DNA of 7,341 nucleotides from Actinomycetota bacterium (GCA_016213595.1 JACRAA010000427.1:1-7341); one strand, 5' to 3'; counted from the first letter of the stretch, positions 1-6,959 are shown. A program made the numbers and translations. Notes: a model not told the origin generated them from the sequence alone.

Positions 1-35
1 CCACGTCCCATGTCGCCCTTTAGTCTCCATCCATC

Positions 36-46
36 GGAACGGTTCC
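36..46. promoter_or_regulatory. Possible operator palindrome just upstream of the alpha-xylosidase gene
   Basis: GGAAC-G-GTTCC is a perfect 11-bp palindrome (5-bp arms around one base) ending three bases before the ATG at 50. A TANNNT-type -10 candidate (TAGTCT, 21-26) lies ten bases further up; its -35 partner would fall at or beyond the window edge. A palindrome between a promoter and a sugar-hydrolase start is where a transcriptional repressor would act as a roadblock, but it does not match an operator I know. It occupies the place where a Shine-Dalgarno sequence should be, and no good purine-rich motif is present. Five-base arms can occur by chance, so this is a weak call. Confidence 0.25.
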
Positions 47-49
47 TTC

Positions 50-2323
50 ATGAAGTTCACTGACGGCTACTGGCAGAAGCAGCCCGGCTACACCCCCCTG
101 TACGCGGTCGAGGTCGATGACATCCGCATCGACGCCGAACGCGGGGAGATGGTCGTGTACTCATCGACCACACACATCACCGGACGCGGCGACACGCTGA
201 ACCGGCCCGTGCTCACGATGACGTACTCGGCCACGGCACCCGGTGTGATCGGCGTGGAGGTCGTCCACCACGCGGGCCGGACCGAGCCGTCACCATCCTT
301 CGACGTCACGAGGGTCGGTGACGCGGAGGTGTCGCTGACCGAGACCCACGGAGTGCTCCGCTCCGGCGACCTCGAGGTCCGCGTGCCCCGGAGCGGGTCA
401 TGGCGAGCGGATTTCGTCCGGGAAGACCGCGTACTGACCTCGTCGCTGCCGCGGTCGCTTGCTGCCGTGCTCGGCAACGACGGCGGCGAGTGGATGCACG
501 AGCAGCTGTCCATCGAGCCGGGGGAACAGGTGTACGGGCTCGGCGAGCGGTTCGGTGCTTTCACGAAGAACGGCCAGGTCGTCGACATCTGGAACCGCGA
601 TGGTGGTACGTCCAGCGAGCAGGCGTACAAGAACATCCCCTTCTACATGACCAGCGGTGGATATGGAGTGTTCACGGAGCACCCGGAGCTCGTGTCGTAC
701 GAGGTCGGCTCCGAGGTGAACACCCGGGTGCAGTTCTCGGTCGCAGGCTCGCGTCTGCGCTACCACGTGATTGCCGGTCCGACGCCGAAGGACGTGCTGG
801 GGCGCTACACCGGCCTCACTGGACGGCCCCCACGGCTCCCGGCCTGGTCGTACGGACTATGGCTGTCGACCTCGTTCACCACCGACTACGACGAGGCGAC
901 TGTCACGAGCTTCATCGAGGGCATGGCCGAGCGCGGCCTGCCGCTGTCGGTGTTCCATTTCGACTGCTTCTGGATGCGCCAGTACCAGTGGTGCGACTTC
1001 ACGTGGGACCCGCAGACGTTCCCCGACCCCGAAGGCATGCTGACCCGCCTCAAGGCGAGGGGTCTACGCATCTGCGTCTGGATCAACCCGTACATCGCGC
1101 AGCGCTCGCCCCTCTTCGCCGAGGGGGCGGCCGAAGGCTTCCTGCTCAAGACGACGAGCGGGGACGTCTGGCAGACCGACCAGTGGCAGGCCGGGATGGG
1201 CATCGTCGACTTCACGAACCCGGATGCCGTCACCTGGTACCAGACCAAGCTGAAAGTGCTGCTGGACCAAGGCGTCGACGCGTTCAAGACCGACTTCGGC
1301 GAGCGGGTTCCCACCGAGGGGGTCGCGTGGTTCGACGGGTCCGACCCGCAGGGCATGCACAACTACTACGCGCATCTCTACAACAAGGCCGTCCACGACC
1401 TGCTCGTCAGGGATAAGGGCGAGGGCGAGGCGGTGCTGTTCTCCCGGTCGTCCACGGCGGGAGGCCAGCAGTTCCCGGTGCACTGGGGAGGCGACTGCGA
1501 CTCCACTTACGCGTCGATGGCCGAGACTCTGCGCGGGGGGCTGTCGCTCGCGATGTCGGGATTCGGCTACTGGAGCCATGACATCGGAGGCTTCGAAGGC
1601 ACACCGGACGCGGGCGTCTTCAAGCGCTGGCTGCCGTTCGGGCTCCTGTCGAGCCACTCCCGCCTGCACGGCTCGGCGTCCTACCGGGTGCCGTGGGCCT
1701 TCGACGACGAGGCCGTCGATGTCACGCGGCTATTCACCGGTCTCAAACTGTCGCTCATGCCTTACCTCGCGCGCCTGGCCGAGGAGGCCGGCGACGAGGG
1801 CGTACCCCTCATGCGGCCGATGGTGCTGGAGTTCCCGGAGGACCGGGGAGCATGGCACGTGGACACGCAGTTCATGCTCGGCGACGCGCTCTGCGTCTCG
1901 CCGGTCTTCCGGGCCGACGGGGTAGCCAACACGTACCTGCCGACCGCCGGCTGGCGTCACCTCCTCGACGGACATGTGGCTGGTCCCGGCTGGACGAGCC
2001 GTGCGTATGGGTTCGACTCACTGGGGCTGTACGTGCGGCCCGGCACCGTTCTCCCGGTAGGTGCCATCGATGACCGCCCCGAGTACGCGTGGGCGGACGG
2101 CGTCACACTGCGCGCCTTCGACCTGCCCGACGGCTTCGACGCCCGCGTCCACGTCCCGGGCGGCGCCGGCCCGTCGGCGACCTTCACCGTGCGTCGGGAC
2201 GGAACGGTCATCACCGCGTCCAGTGACGACGCTCCCGGTACCTGGATGCTGGACGTCGTCGGAGGTCCGAGCATCAGCGCCGCAGGGGCGTCGACGGTCA
2301 GCGTCGTGCTGTCGGCGGACTGA
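50..2323 (+). CDS. yicI: Alpha-xylosidase, GH31 family (YicI type)
   Basis: This 757-residue protein is predicted to remove alpha-linked xylose from the non-reducing end of isoprimeverose or xyloglucan oligosaccharides by a retaining mechanism. It has no signal peptide, so it acts in the cytoplasm on imported sugars. The start MKFTDGYW is the usual YicI N-terminus, and the length is close to E. coli YicI (about 772). An N-terminal beta-sandwich (about 1-240, with YGLGER at 162-167) precedes a (beta/alpha)8 barrel (about 245-590) and C-terminal beta domains. The nucleophile is Asp415 in KTDFGERVP; the acid/base is Asp482 in HWGGDCDS. Residues I recall as selecting xylose in YicI (Phe277, Cys307, Phe308, Trp345, Lys414) correspond here to Phe276, Cys306, Phe307, Trp344 and Lys413, which favours alpha-xylosidase over alpha-glucosidase. 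The start lacks a clear Shine-Dalgarno sequence. No transporter or regulator is in view; partners may lie upstream. Confidence 0.93.
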   Translation: MKFTDGYWQKQPGYTPLYAVEVDDIRIDAERGEMVVYSSTTHITGRGDTLNRPVLTMTYSATAPGVIGVEVVHHAGRTEPSPSFDVTRVGDAEVSLTETHGVLRSGDLEVRVPRSGSWRADFVREDRVLTSSLPRSLAAVLGNDGGEWMHEQLSIEPGEQVYGLGERFGAFTKNGQVVDIWNRDGGTSSEQAYKNIPFYMTSGGYGVFTEHPELVSYEVGSEVNTRVQFSVAGSRLRYHVIAGPTPKDVLGRYTGLTGRPPRLPAWSYGLWLSTSFTTDYDEATVTSFIEGMAERGLPLSVFHFDCFWMRQYQWCDFTWDPQTFPDPEGMLTRLKARGLRICVWINPYIAQRSPLFAEGAAEGFLLKTTSGDVWQTDQWQAGMGIVDFTNPDAVTWYQTKLKVLLDQGVDAFKTDFGERVPTEGVAWFDGSDPQGMHNYYAHLYNKAVHDLLVRDKGEGEAVLFSRSSTAGGQQFPVHWGGDCDSTYASMAETLRGGLSLAMSGFGYWSHDIGGFEGTPDAGVFKRWLPFGLLSSHSRLHGSASYRVPWAFDDEAVDVTRLFTGLKLSLMPYLARLAEEAGDEGVPLMRPMVLEFPEDRGAWHVDTQFMLGDALCVSPVFRADGVANTYLPTAGWRHLLDGHVAGPGWTSRAYGFDSLGLYVRPGTVLPVGAIDDRPEYAWADGVTLRAFDLPDGFDARVHVPGGAGPSATFTVRRDGTVITASSDDAPGTWMLDVVGGPSISAAGASTVSVVLSAD

Positions 2324-2401
2324 TACGACGGTCGGTGGCCTCGCGGACGTAGGGTCGGGCAGCTTGGTGCCCAGTCCGTCGCAGTAGACGCCGGCGCTGC
2401 G

Positions 2402-2436
2402 CCCACGGCAGTGGTGGATGGTCTCTGCGCCGTGGG
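2402..2436 (+). terminator. Hairpin downstream of the alpha-xylosidase gene, possible terminator
   Basis: CCCACGGC (2402-2409) is the exact reverse complement of GCCGTGGG (2429-2436), giving an 8-bp GC-rich stem with a 19-base loop. It lies about 80 bases after the stop of the GH31 gene and could end that transcript. There is no T-run after it, and the loop is large, so a random GC-rich repeat is also possible. Its last base abuts the next inverted repeat. Confidence 0.25.
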
Positions 2437-2501
2437 GCATGGCCTGTCCATGCTGTTCCAGGTCCTGCGTCCGAGACGCGTCTGACCGGAGGGGCCATGC
2501 C
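2436..2501. repeat. Imperfect inverted repeat with 14-base arms in the gap before purD
   Basis: The arms are 2436-2449 and 2488-2501. Twelve of 14 positions are Watson-Crick pairs, one is G-T and one is a mismatch; the outer nine (GGCATGGCC against GGCCATGCC) are perfect. The 38 bases between them hold a second perfect palindrome, AGACGCGTCT (2474-2483). The surrounding gap (2324-2520) has no convincing gene: reading frames through it are short, lack recognisable motifs and mostly run into neighbouring genes. The repeat could be a structured RNA element, a regulator site or the remains of a small mobile element; nothing seen decides between these. Confidence 0.45.
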
Positions 2502-2512
2502 TCAAATAGGAT
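2482..2512 (+). promoter_or_regulatory. Candidate promoter for the purD operon
   Basis: A -10 box TAGGAT (2507-2512, TANNNT consensus) lies 19 bases after a -35-like CTGACC (2482-2487). The -10 box ends eight bases before the GTG at 2521, so transcription would begin at or within a base or two of the start codon. That would give a leaderless mRNA, a common arrangement in actinobacteria. The competing reading is that AGGA (2508-2511), nine bases before the GTG, serves as a Shine-Dalgarno sequence on a longer transcript started further up. The same bases cannot do both jobs for one transcript. Confidence 0.4.
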
Positions 2513-2518
2513 GAGGCA
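2498..2518. promoter_or_regulatory. Perfect inverted repeat spanning the putative -10 box of purD, possible operator
   Basis: TGCCTCA (2498-2504) and TGAGGCA (2512-2518) are exact reverse complements separated by seven bases. The site covers the candidate -10 box TAGGAT and ends two bases before the GTG start of purD. A dimeric repressor bound here would block RNA polymerase; as RNA, the hairpin would instead hide the AGGA and the start. I do not recognise the sequence as a known purine-regulator site, and no purine riboswitch is visible. The left arm overlaps the right arm of the larger inverted repeat just upstream. Confidence 0.4.
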
Positions 2519-2520
2519 GC

Positions 2521-3798
2521 GTGACCGACCTCACCGTTCTCGTCGTGGGCTCTGGAGGCCGTGAACATGCCCTGGCGCTCGCCATCGCGGCCGACCCCGG
2601 TGTCGCGGCCCTCCACGTGGCGCCCGGCAACCCCGGCACCTGGCACTCCTGGCCCTCGCACGCGCTCGACCAGCTCGACGGCGCCGCTGTGGCGGCCCTG
2701 GCCACCGAGATCGGCGCCGCCCTCGTCGTCATCGGCCCCGAGGCGCCCCTGGTCGCGGGCGTGGCCGACGCCGTACGGGCCGCGGGCATCGCGTGCTTCG
2801 GGCCGTCCGCGGCGGCCGCCCGGCTCGAGGGGTCCAAGCAGTTCGCGAAGGATGTGATGGTGGCAGCGGGAGTGCCGACGGCAGCCTCGCGCTTCTGCCG
2901 TACGCCTCAGGAGGTCGCCGAGGCCCTCGACGCGTACGGGCCCCCATACGTGGTCAAGCAGGACGGGCTCGCCGCCGGGAAGGGCGTCATCGTCACGACC
3001 GACCGCGAACAGGCGCTCGCCCACGCGGCCGCCTGCGGCGATGTCGTGGTGGAGGAGTACCTCGACGGTCCCGAGGTCAGCCTGTTCGTCATCACCGACG
3101 GCACCTCCGGGCTGCCGCTGCAGCCGGCTCAGGACTTCAAGCGCGTCGGTGACGGCGACTCCGGACCGAACACGGGCGGGATGGGGGCGTACGCACCGCT
3201 GCCGTGGGCGCCTCCCGGCCTCGTCGACACCGTGATGGAGCGGGTGGTGGCGCCGACGCTGGCGGAGATGACGAGGCGCGGCACCCCCTTCGCCGGGCTG
3301 CTGTACGTGGGGCTCGCGCTCACCTCGCGCGGCCTGCGCGTCGTCGAGTTCAACGCGAGGTTCGGCGACCCTGAGACCCAGGTGGTCCTGCCCCTGCTCG
3401 CGTCCCCGCTCGGCCAGGTGCTGTACGCGGCCGCGACGGGTCGACTGGCGGATGTCGGCCCCCTGTCGTGGCGCGACGAGTCAGCCGTTGTCGTGGTCGC
3501 CGCGGCCGACGGCTACCCCGGTACGCCGCACACCGGCGGCGCCATCGCCGGACCACGCCTGTACGAGTCGGCCGACAACGTCCACGTCGTCCACGCAGGT
3601 ACGGCGCTGTGCGACGCCAACCTCGTCGCGGCCGGTGGACGTGTCCTCGGCGTCGTCGCGACCGGCCCGACGCTCCAGCAGGCCCGCGACGACGCGTACA
3701 AGGCGGTCGCCGACCTCGACTTCCCGTCCGGCTTCTGGCGCGGCGACATCGCCGAGAGGGCCGCCGCCGGACTCATCCCGCCCGTGACCACCCTGTAG
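2521..3798 (+). CDS. purD: Phosphoribosylamine-glycine ligase (GAR synthetase)
   Basis: This cytoplasmic ATP-grasp enzyme joins glycine to 5-phosphoribosylamine, using ATP, to form glycinamide ribonucleotide, the second step of de novo purine synthesis. The 425-residue length is normal for bacterial PurD. The N-terminal domain carries the family motif GSGGREHA (from residue 10). The ATP-grasp region begins near residue 100 and shows VVKQDGLAAGKG (144-155), VVEEYLDGPEVS, a glycine-rich GPNTGGMGAYAP segment, and the family signature FNARFGDPETQ (277-287), whose Glu and Asn bind magnesium in relatives. The start is GTG: translation from it gives the expected short lead into the first beta strand (TDLTVLVVGSGG). 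It is the first gene of a run with purB, which starts nine bases after its stop. A promoter and an inverted repeat lie directly upstream. Nothing is truncated or missing. Confidence 0.97.
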   Translation: MTDLTVLVVGSGGREHALALAIAADPGVAALHVAPGNPGTWHSWPSHALDQLDGAAVAALATEIGAALVVIGPEAPLVAGVADAVRAAGIACFGPSAAAARLEGSKQFAKDVMVAAGVPTAASRFCRTPQEVAEALDAYGPPYVVKQDGLAAGKGVIVTTDREQALAHAAACGDVVVEEYLDGPEVSLFVITDGTSGLPLQPAQDFKRVGDGDSGPNTGGMGAYAPLPWAPPGLVDTVMERVVAPTLAEMTRRGTPFAGLLYVGLALTSRGLRVVEFNARFGDPETQVVLPLLASPLGQVLYAAATGRLADVGPLSWRDESAVVVVAAADGYPGTPHTGGAIAGPRLYESADNVHVVHAGTALCDANLVAAGGRVLGVVATGPTLQQARDDAYKAVADLDFPSGFWRGDIAERAAAGLIPPVTTL

Positions 3799-3807
3799 GA
3801 GACGCCC

Positions 3808-5241
3808 ATGACGATCCCGAACGTGCTGGCCGGCCGCTACGCGTCCGCCAAGATGCGAGCGATCTGGAGCCCCGAGCAGAAGATCGTCGCCGAGCGGCGG
3901 CTGTGGCTGGCCGTGCTCCGGGCGCAGCGCGACCTCGGCGTCGACTTCGGCGGCGACGACCCGGACACCGTGATCGCGGCGTACGAGAACGTCCTGGAGC
4001 AGGTCGACCTGGACTCGATCACGGCCCGGGAGAAGGTCACACGCCACGACGTGAAGGCGCGCATCGAGGAGCTCAACGCGCTGGCCGGCTACGAGCACGT
4101 CCACAAGGGCATGACGTCACGCGACCTCACCGAGAACGTCGAGCAGGCACAGGTGCTGGCCTCCTTGCGTCTCGTCAGGTCCCGGATCGTGACCGCCCTC
4201 GTCGCTCTGGCCCGGCTGGCCCAGATGTACAGCGCGCAGCCCATTGCGGGACGGTCCCACAACGTCGCCGCTCAGGTGACGACGCTGGGGAAGCGGTTCG
4301 CCTCGGCGGCCGACGAGCTGCTCGTCGCGTACGAACGCGTCGACTCCCGCGTCGGCCGCTACCCGATGCGAGGCATCAAGGGCCCGGTCGGCACGAGCCA
4401 GGACATGCTCGACCTGCTCGGCGGGGACACGGCGAAGCTGGCGGAGCTCGAGACCCGGGTAGCCCGCCACCTGGGCTTCGACCGCGCCTTCACCTCGACC
4501 GGACAGGTCTACCCGCGCTCACTCGACTTCGACACGGTGAGCGCCCTCGCCCAGGCGGCCGCTGCGCCCTCGAGCCTCGCCACCAGCATCCGGCTCATGG
4601 CCGGGGCCGAGCTCGTCACCGAGGGCTTCCGCCCGGGCCAGGTGGGGTCCTCGGCGATGCCGCACAAGATGAACACCCGGAGCTGCGAGCGCGTCAACGG
4701 CCTGGCGGTCGTCGTGCGCGGCTACGTGTCGATGACCGGCGAGCTCATGGGCGACCAGTGGAACGAGGGCGACGTGTCCTGCTCAGTCGTCCGCCGGGTG
4801 GCGCTGCCCGACGCGTGCTACGCCATCGACGGGCTGTACGAGACGTTCCTCACCGTCCTGGCCGACTTCGGCGCCTTCCCGGCCGTGATCGAGGCCGAGC
4901 TCGCCCGCTACCTGCCGTTCCTGACGACGACGAAGGTGCTCATGGCGGCCGTACGGAAGGGGGTCGGTCGCGAGCAGGCCCACGAGGCGATCAAGACCAA
5001 CGCCGTGGCCGTCGCGCTCGAGATGCGCGCCACGGGACGAGCCGACAACGACCTCCTGCGAAGGTTGGCCGCGGACGACCGGCTGGGTCTCACCCGGGAG
5101 GAGCTGGACGCGCTCGTCTCCGAGCCGCTGGCCCTCACCGGCGCCGCCCAGGACCAGGTCGCGACCCTCGCCGCGCGCGTCGCGGACCTCGCCGCGCGGT
5201 ACCCGGAGGCCACGGCGTACGTCCCAGGTGACACCCTCTAG
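3808..5241 (+). CDS. purB: Adenylosuccinate lyase
   Basis: PurB is a cytoplasmic, normally homotetrameric lyase. It releases fumarate from SAICAR to give AICAR, and from adenylosuccinate to give AMP. The 477-residue protein belongs to the fumarase/aspartase superfamily and is mostly alpha-helical. The superfamily signature GSSAMPHKMN (280-289) holds the flexible-loop serine that acts as catalytic base in relatives. GRSHN (148-152) supplies the conserved active-site histidine (His151), and KGMTSRDLTENVEQ (from about 100) is another substrate-binding segment. Its wording, including AREKVTRHDVKARIEE and GRSHNVAAQVTTLGKRF, is typical of actinobacterial PurB. The ATG has a good Shine-Dalgarno, AGGAG (3797-3801), six bases upstream and overlapping the purD stop codon, which points to co-transcription and perhaps translational coupling. 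The start MTIPNVLAGRYAS matches family practice. Confidence 0.97.
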   Translation: MTIPNVLAGRYASAKMRAIWSPEQKIVAERRLWLAVLRAQRDLGVDFGGDDPDTVIAAYENVLEQVDLDSITAREKVTRHDVKARIEELNALAGYEHVHKGMTSRDLTENVEQAQVLASLRLVRSRIVTALVALARLAQMYSAQPIAGRSHNVAAQVTTLGKRFASAADELLVAYERVDSRVGRYPMRGIKGPVGTSQDMLDLLGGDTAKLAELETRVARHLGFDRAFTSTGQVYPRSLDFDTVSALAQAAAAPSSLATSIRLMAGAELVTEGFRPGQVGSSAMPHKMNTRSCERVNGLAVVVRGYVSMTGELMGDQWNEGDVSCSVVRRVALPDACYAIDGLYETFLTVLADFGAFPAVIEAELARYLPFLTTTKVLMAAVRKGVGREQAHEAIKTNAVAVALEMRATGRADNDLLRRLAADDRLGLTREELDALVSEPLALTGAAQDQVATLAARVADLAARYPEATAYVPGDTL

Positions 5242-5255
5242 CCATGAACAGAACC

Positions 5256-5260
5256 GGAGG
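5256..5260 (+). promoter_or_regulatory. Ribosome binding site that decides the sugar-kinase start
   Basis: GGAGG lies four bases before an in-frame GTG at 5265. The upstream ATG at 5244 has no comparable motif; the nearest purine-rich bases, AGGTGA at 5226-5231, are 12 bases away inside purB. Starting at the GTG also gives the short N-terminus usual for PfkB kinases. Four bases is a tight spacing, so the ATG remains possible. Confidence 0.5.
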
Positions 5261-5264
5261 TCCC

Positions 5265-6212
5265 GTGGGCAGGATCCTGTGCGTCGGCGAAGCGCTCATC
5301 GACGTCGTGGCACGCGCGGGGGGCGAGCCCTCCGAGCATGTGGGCGGCAGCCTTCTCAACGTCGCCAACGGCATCGCCCGGCTGGGACACCGGGCAAGCA
5401 TCTGCTCGTGGTGGGGACGCGACGCGCACGGCGCGATGATCGCCGACGCCGTCGCCGCGTCAGGCGCGGAGATCGAGCGCGGTACGGACGCGGCGGACCG
5501 GACGAGCGTCGCCCAGGCCACGCTCGACGACGAGGGACGGGCCTCGTACACGTTCGACCTGGCCTGGGACCTGCCCGAGGTCGCCGACGTGGACGAGGTC
5601 GTCCACGTCCACACCGGCAGCATCGGCGCCACCCTGGAGCCGGGCGGCGCCAAGGTCGTGGACCTGGTGAAGCGGCTCAGGCCCTTGGCGACGGTCTCGT
5701 ACGACCCGAACGTACGCCCGACGCTCATGGGCTCGCCTGAGGATGTGCTCGGCCGGGTCGAGGACCTGGTCGCGCTGTGCGATGTCGTGAAGGCGTCGGA
5801 CGAGGACCTCGAGTGGCTGTACCCGGGCGTCCCCGTCGAGTCGACGCTGCGCCGCTGGGTCGAGCTCGGACCGGCGCTCGCGGTCTGTACGAGAGGTGCG
5901 CTCGGCGCGTACGCGGTCCTGCGCTCGTCCCGCGACCTGCTCGTCGTGCCGCACAAGGCCGTGACGGTCGCCGACACGGTCGGCGCGGGCGACTCGTTCA
6001 TGGCCGGTCTCGTGTCGGGGCTGACGGATGCCGGTCTGCTCGGGGGCGCGCAGCAGCGGGCGCGTCTCGCAGCCGCGACCTGGGCGGAGGTGGCCACGGC
6101 GCTCCACCGGGCTGTCGTCACGAGCTCGGTCACCGTGAGCCACTTCGGTGCGTACGGCCCGTCCTTGGACGAGGTGCGAGCGGTGGTCGCAGCCGACCCG
6201 TACCTGGCCTGA
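5265..6212 (+). CDS. PfkB-family carbohydrate kinase, fructokinase-like
   Basis: This 315-residue protein (322 if started at the ATG at 5244) is a ribokinase-fold enzyme that transfers phosphate from ATP to a sugar, probably fructose or a related hexose. From the GTG it begins with a beta strand and GEALID (8-13), whose Asp13 contacts sugar in relatives. The first PfkB signature follows as GGSLLNVANGIARLG (27-41). The C-terminal signature DTVGAGDSF contains the catalytic base Asp243 in the anion-hole motif GAGD. The middle of the protein (SYTFDLAWDLPEV, SYDPNVRP, VVKASDEDLEWLYPG) resembles actinobacterial proteins annotated as fructokinases, but substrate cannot be read from sequence in this family. 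It follows the purB stop by 2 or 23 bases, so it is almost certainly co-transcribed. No purine-pathway role is evident, and motifs for nucleoside substrates were not recognised. Confidence 0.88.
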   Translation: MGRILCVGEALIDVVARAGGEPSEHVGGSLLNVANGIARLGHRASICSWWGRDAHGAMIADAVAASGAEIERGTDAADRTSVAQATLDDEGRASYTFDLAWDLPEVADVDEVVHVHTGSIGATLEPGGAKVVDLVKRLRPLATVSYDPNVRPTLMGSPEDVLGRVEDLVALCDVVKASDEDLEWLYPGVPVESTLRRWVELGPALAVCTRGALGAYAVLRSSRDLLVVPHKAVTVADTVGAGDSFMAGLVSGLTDAGLLGGAQQRARLAAATWAEVATALHRAVVTSSVTVSHFGAYGPSLDEVRAVVAADPYLA

Positions 6213-6230
6213 TCGGGGAGTGGCACCGGC

Positions 6231-6959
6231 ATGGCGCTGATCGCCGAGCTGTGGCGTCGTGTCCTGGCCACCCAGCCGCTCCCGGACGCCCAGGGCTCCG
6301 CGGTCCTCGCGGCCGCTGCGCTGGCTGTCGTCGCGATGGCCTGGCCGCTCGTACGGACGCTCGTGACCATCTGCCACGAGGGCGGGCATGCGCTGGTGGC
6401 CGTGCTCGCCGGCCGTCGGCTCAGGGGCATCCGCGTCCACTCCGACACGTCCGGGCTCACGGTGAGCCGCGGCCGGGCACGAGGGCCGGGCATGGTGCTC
6501 ACCCTGCTCGCCGGCGACCCGGCGCCCGCCGTCGTTGGGCTCGGTCTGGCCCTGCTCACCGGCTCGGGTCATGCCGCGGCGGTGCTGTGGCTGCTGGTGC
6601 TGCTCGCGGCCGTTCTGCTCGTCTGGGTCCGCAACCTGTACGGCGCGCTGGTGGTCGTCGCGGCGGCTGTCGGCGTGGGGCTCGTCACGTGGTACGCGCC
6701 GCCCGCGATCCTCGGCTGGATCGCGACCGGGCTGGCGTGGCTGTTCCTGTGGGCCGCACCACGCCCCGTGCTCGAGCTGCTTCGCCACCACTCACCGGGC
6801 TCCGACGCCGCCCAGCTGGCGGCGCTGACCCGTGTCCACCGGTACGCGTGGGGCCTGCTGTGGCTCGTGCTGACCGTGTCCGGCCTCGTGGCCGGTGGGC
6901 TCCTCATGGTTCCCGGGCTGTACCGGCTGGTGGCCCCGCTCCTCAGTCAGAGCCGCTGA
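6231..6959 (+). CDS. M50B-like integral membrane metalloprotease, function unknown
   Basis: This 242-residue membrane protein belongs to the M50B-like group of intramembrane or membrane-bound zinc proteases. A first hydrophobic helix (about 24-45) runs into the zinc motif HEGGH (49-53), with Glu50 as presumed catalytic residue. A short amphipathic stretch with the family-like SDTSGLTVS (71-79) follows, then hydrophobic segments near 88-109, 113-132, 136-155, 157-174 and 205-228. RNLYG (134-138) resembles the conserved RN-aromatic-G motif of this group. Within that group I recall an AGY segment where this protein has AGD (94-96), a possible small deviation. Substrate and role are unknown; better-studied M50 relatives cut membrane-bound anti-sigma factors, but there is no such partner here. 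The ATG has GGGGAG (6215-6220) ten bases upstream and lies 18 bases after the kinase stop, so it is likely the last gene of the purD operon. Confidence 0.82.
   Translation: MALIAELWRRVLATQPLPDAQGSAVLAAAALAVVAMAWPLVRTLVTICHEGGHALVAVLAGRRLRGIRVHSDTSGLTVSRGRARGPGMVLTLLAGDPAPAVVGLGLALLTGSGHAAAVLWLLVLLAAVLLVWVRNLYGALVVVAAAVGVGLVTWYAPPAILGWIATGLAWLFLWAAPRPVLELLRHHSPGSDAAQLAALTRVHRYAWGLLWLVLTVSGLVAGGLLMVPGLYRLVAPLLSQSR

Noticed and set aside
1..23. Possible last codons of an upstream gene, with TAG at 21-23 in the third frame
   Set aside because: Only six codons are visible, and any frame will show a stop by chance; there is nothing to identify.
2298..2498. Short - strand frame of 66 codons filling the gap before purD
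   Set aside because: The translation is basic and of low complexity, resembles nothing I know, lacks a convincing ribosome binding site and runs into the end of the alpha-xylosidase gene.
2324..2520. Purine riboswitch or other known leader RNA ahead of purD
   Set aside because: The gap shows stems but not the conserved core bases of a purine riboswitch that I could recognise, and the best promoter candidate predicts almost no leader.
3468..5231. Long open frame on the + strand overlapping purD and purB
   Set aside because: It is extremely arginine-rich and lies in a shifted frame of two clearly identified genes; long stop-free shadow frames are expected at this GC content.
5135..6791. Two long open frames on the - strand opposite the kinase and protease genes
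   Set aside because: Both are low-complexity (rich in Arg, Ser, Thr, Ala), carry no recognisable motif and mirror two genes with intact catalytic signatures.
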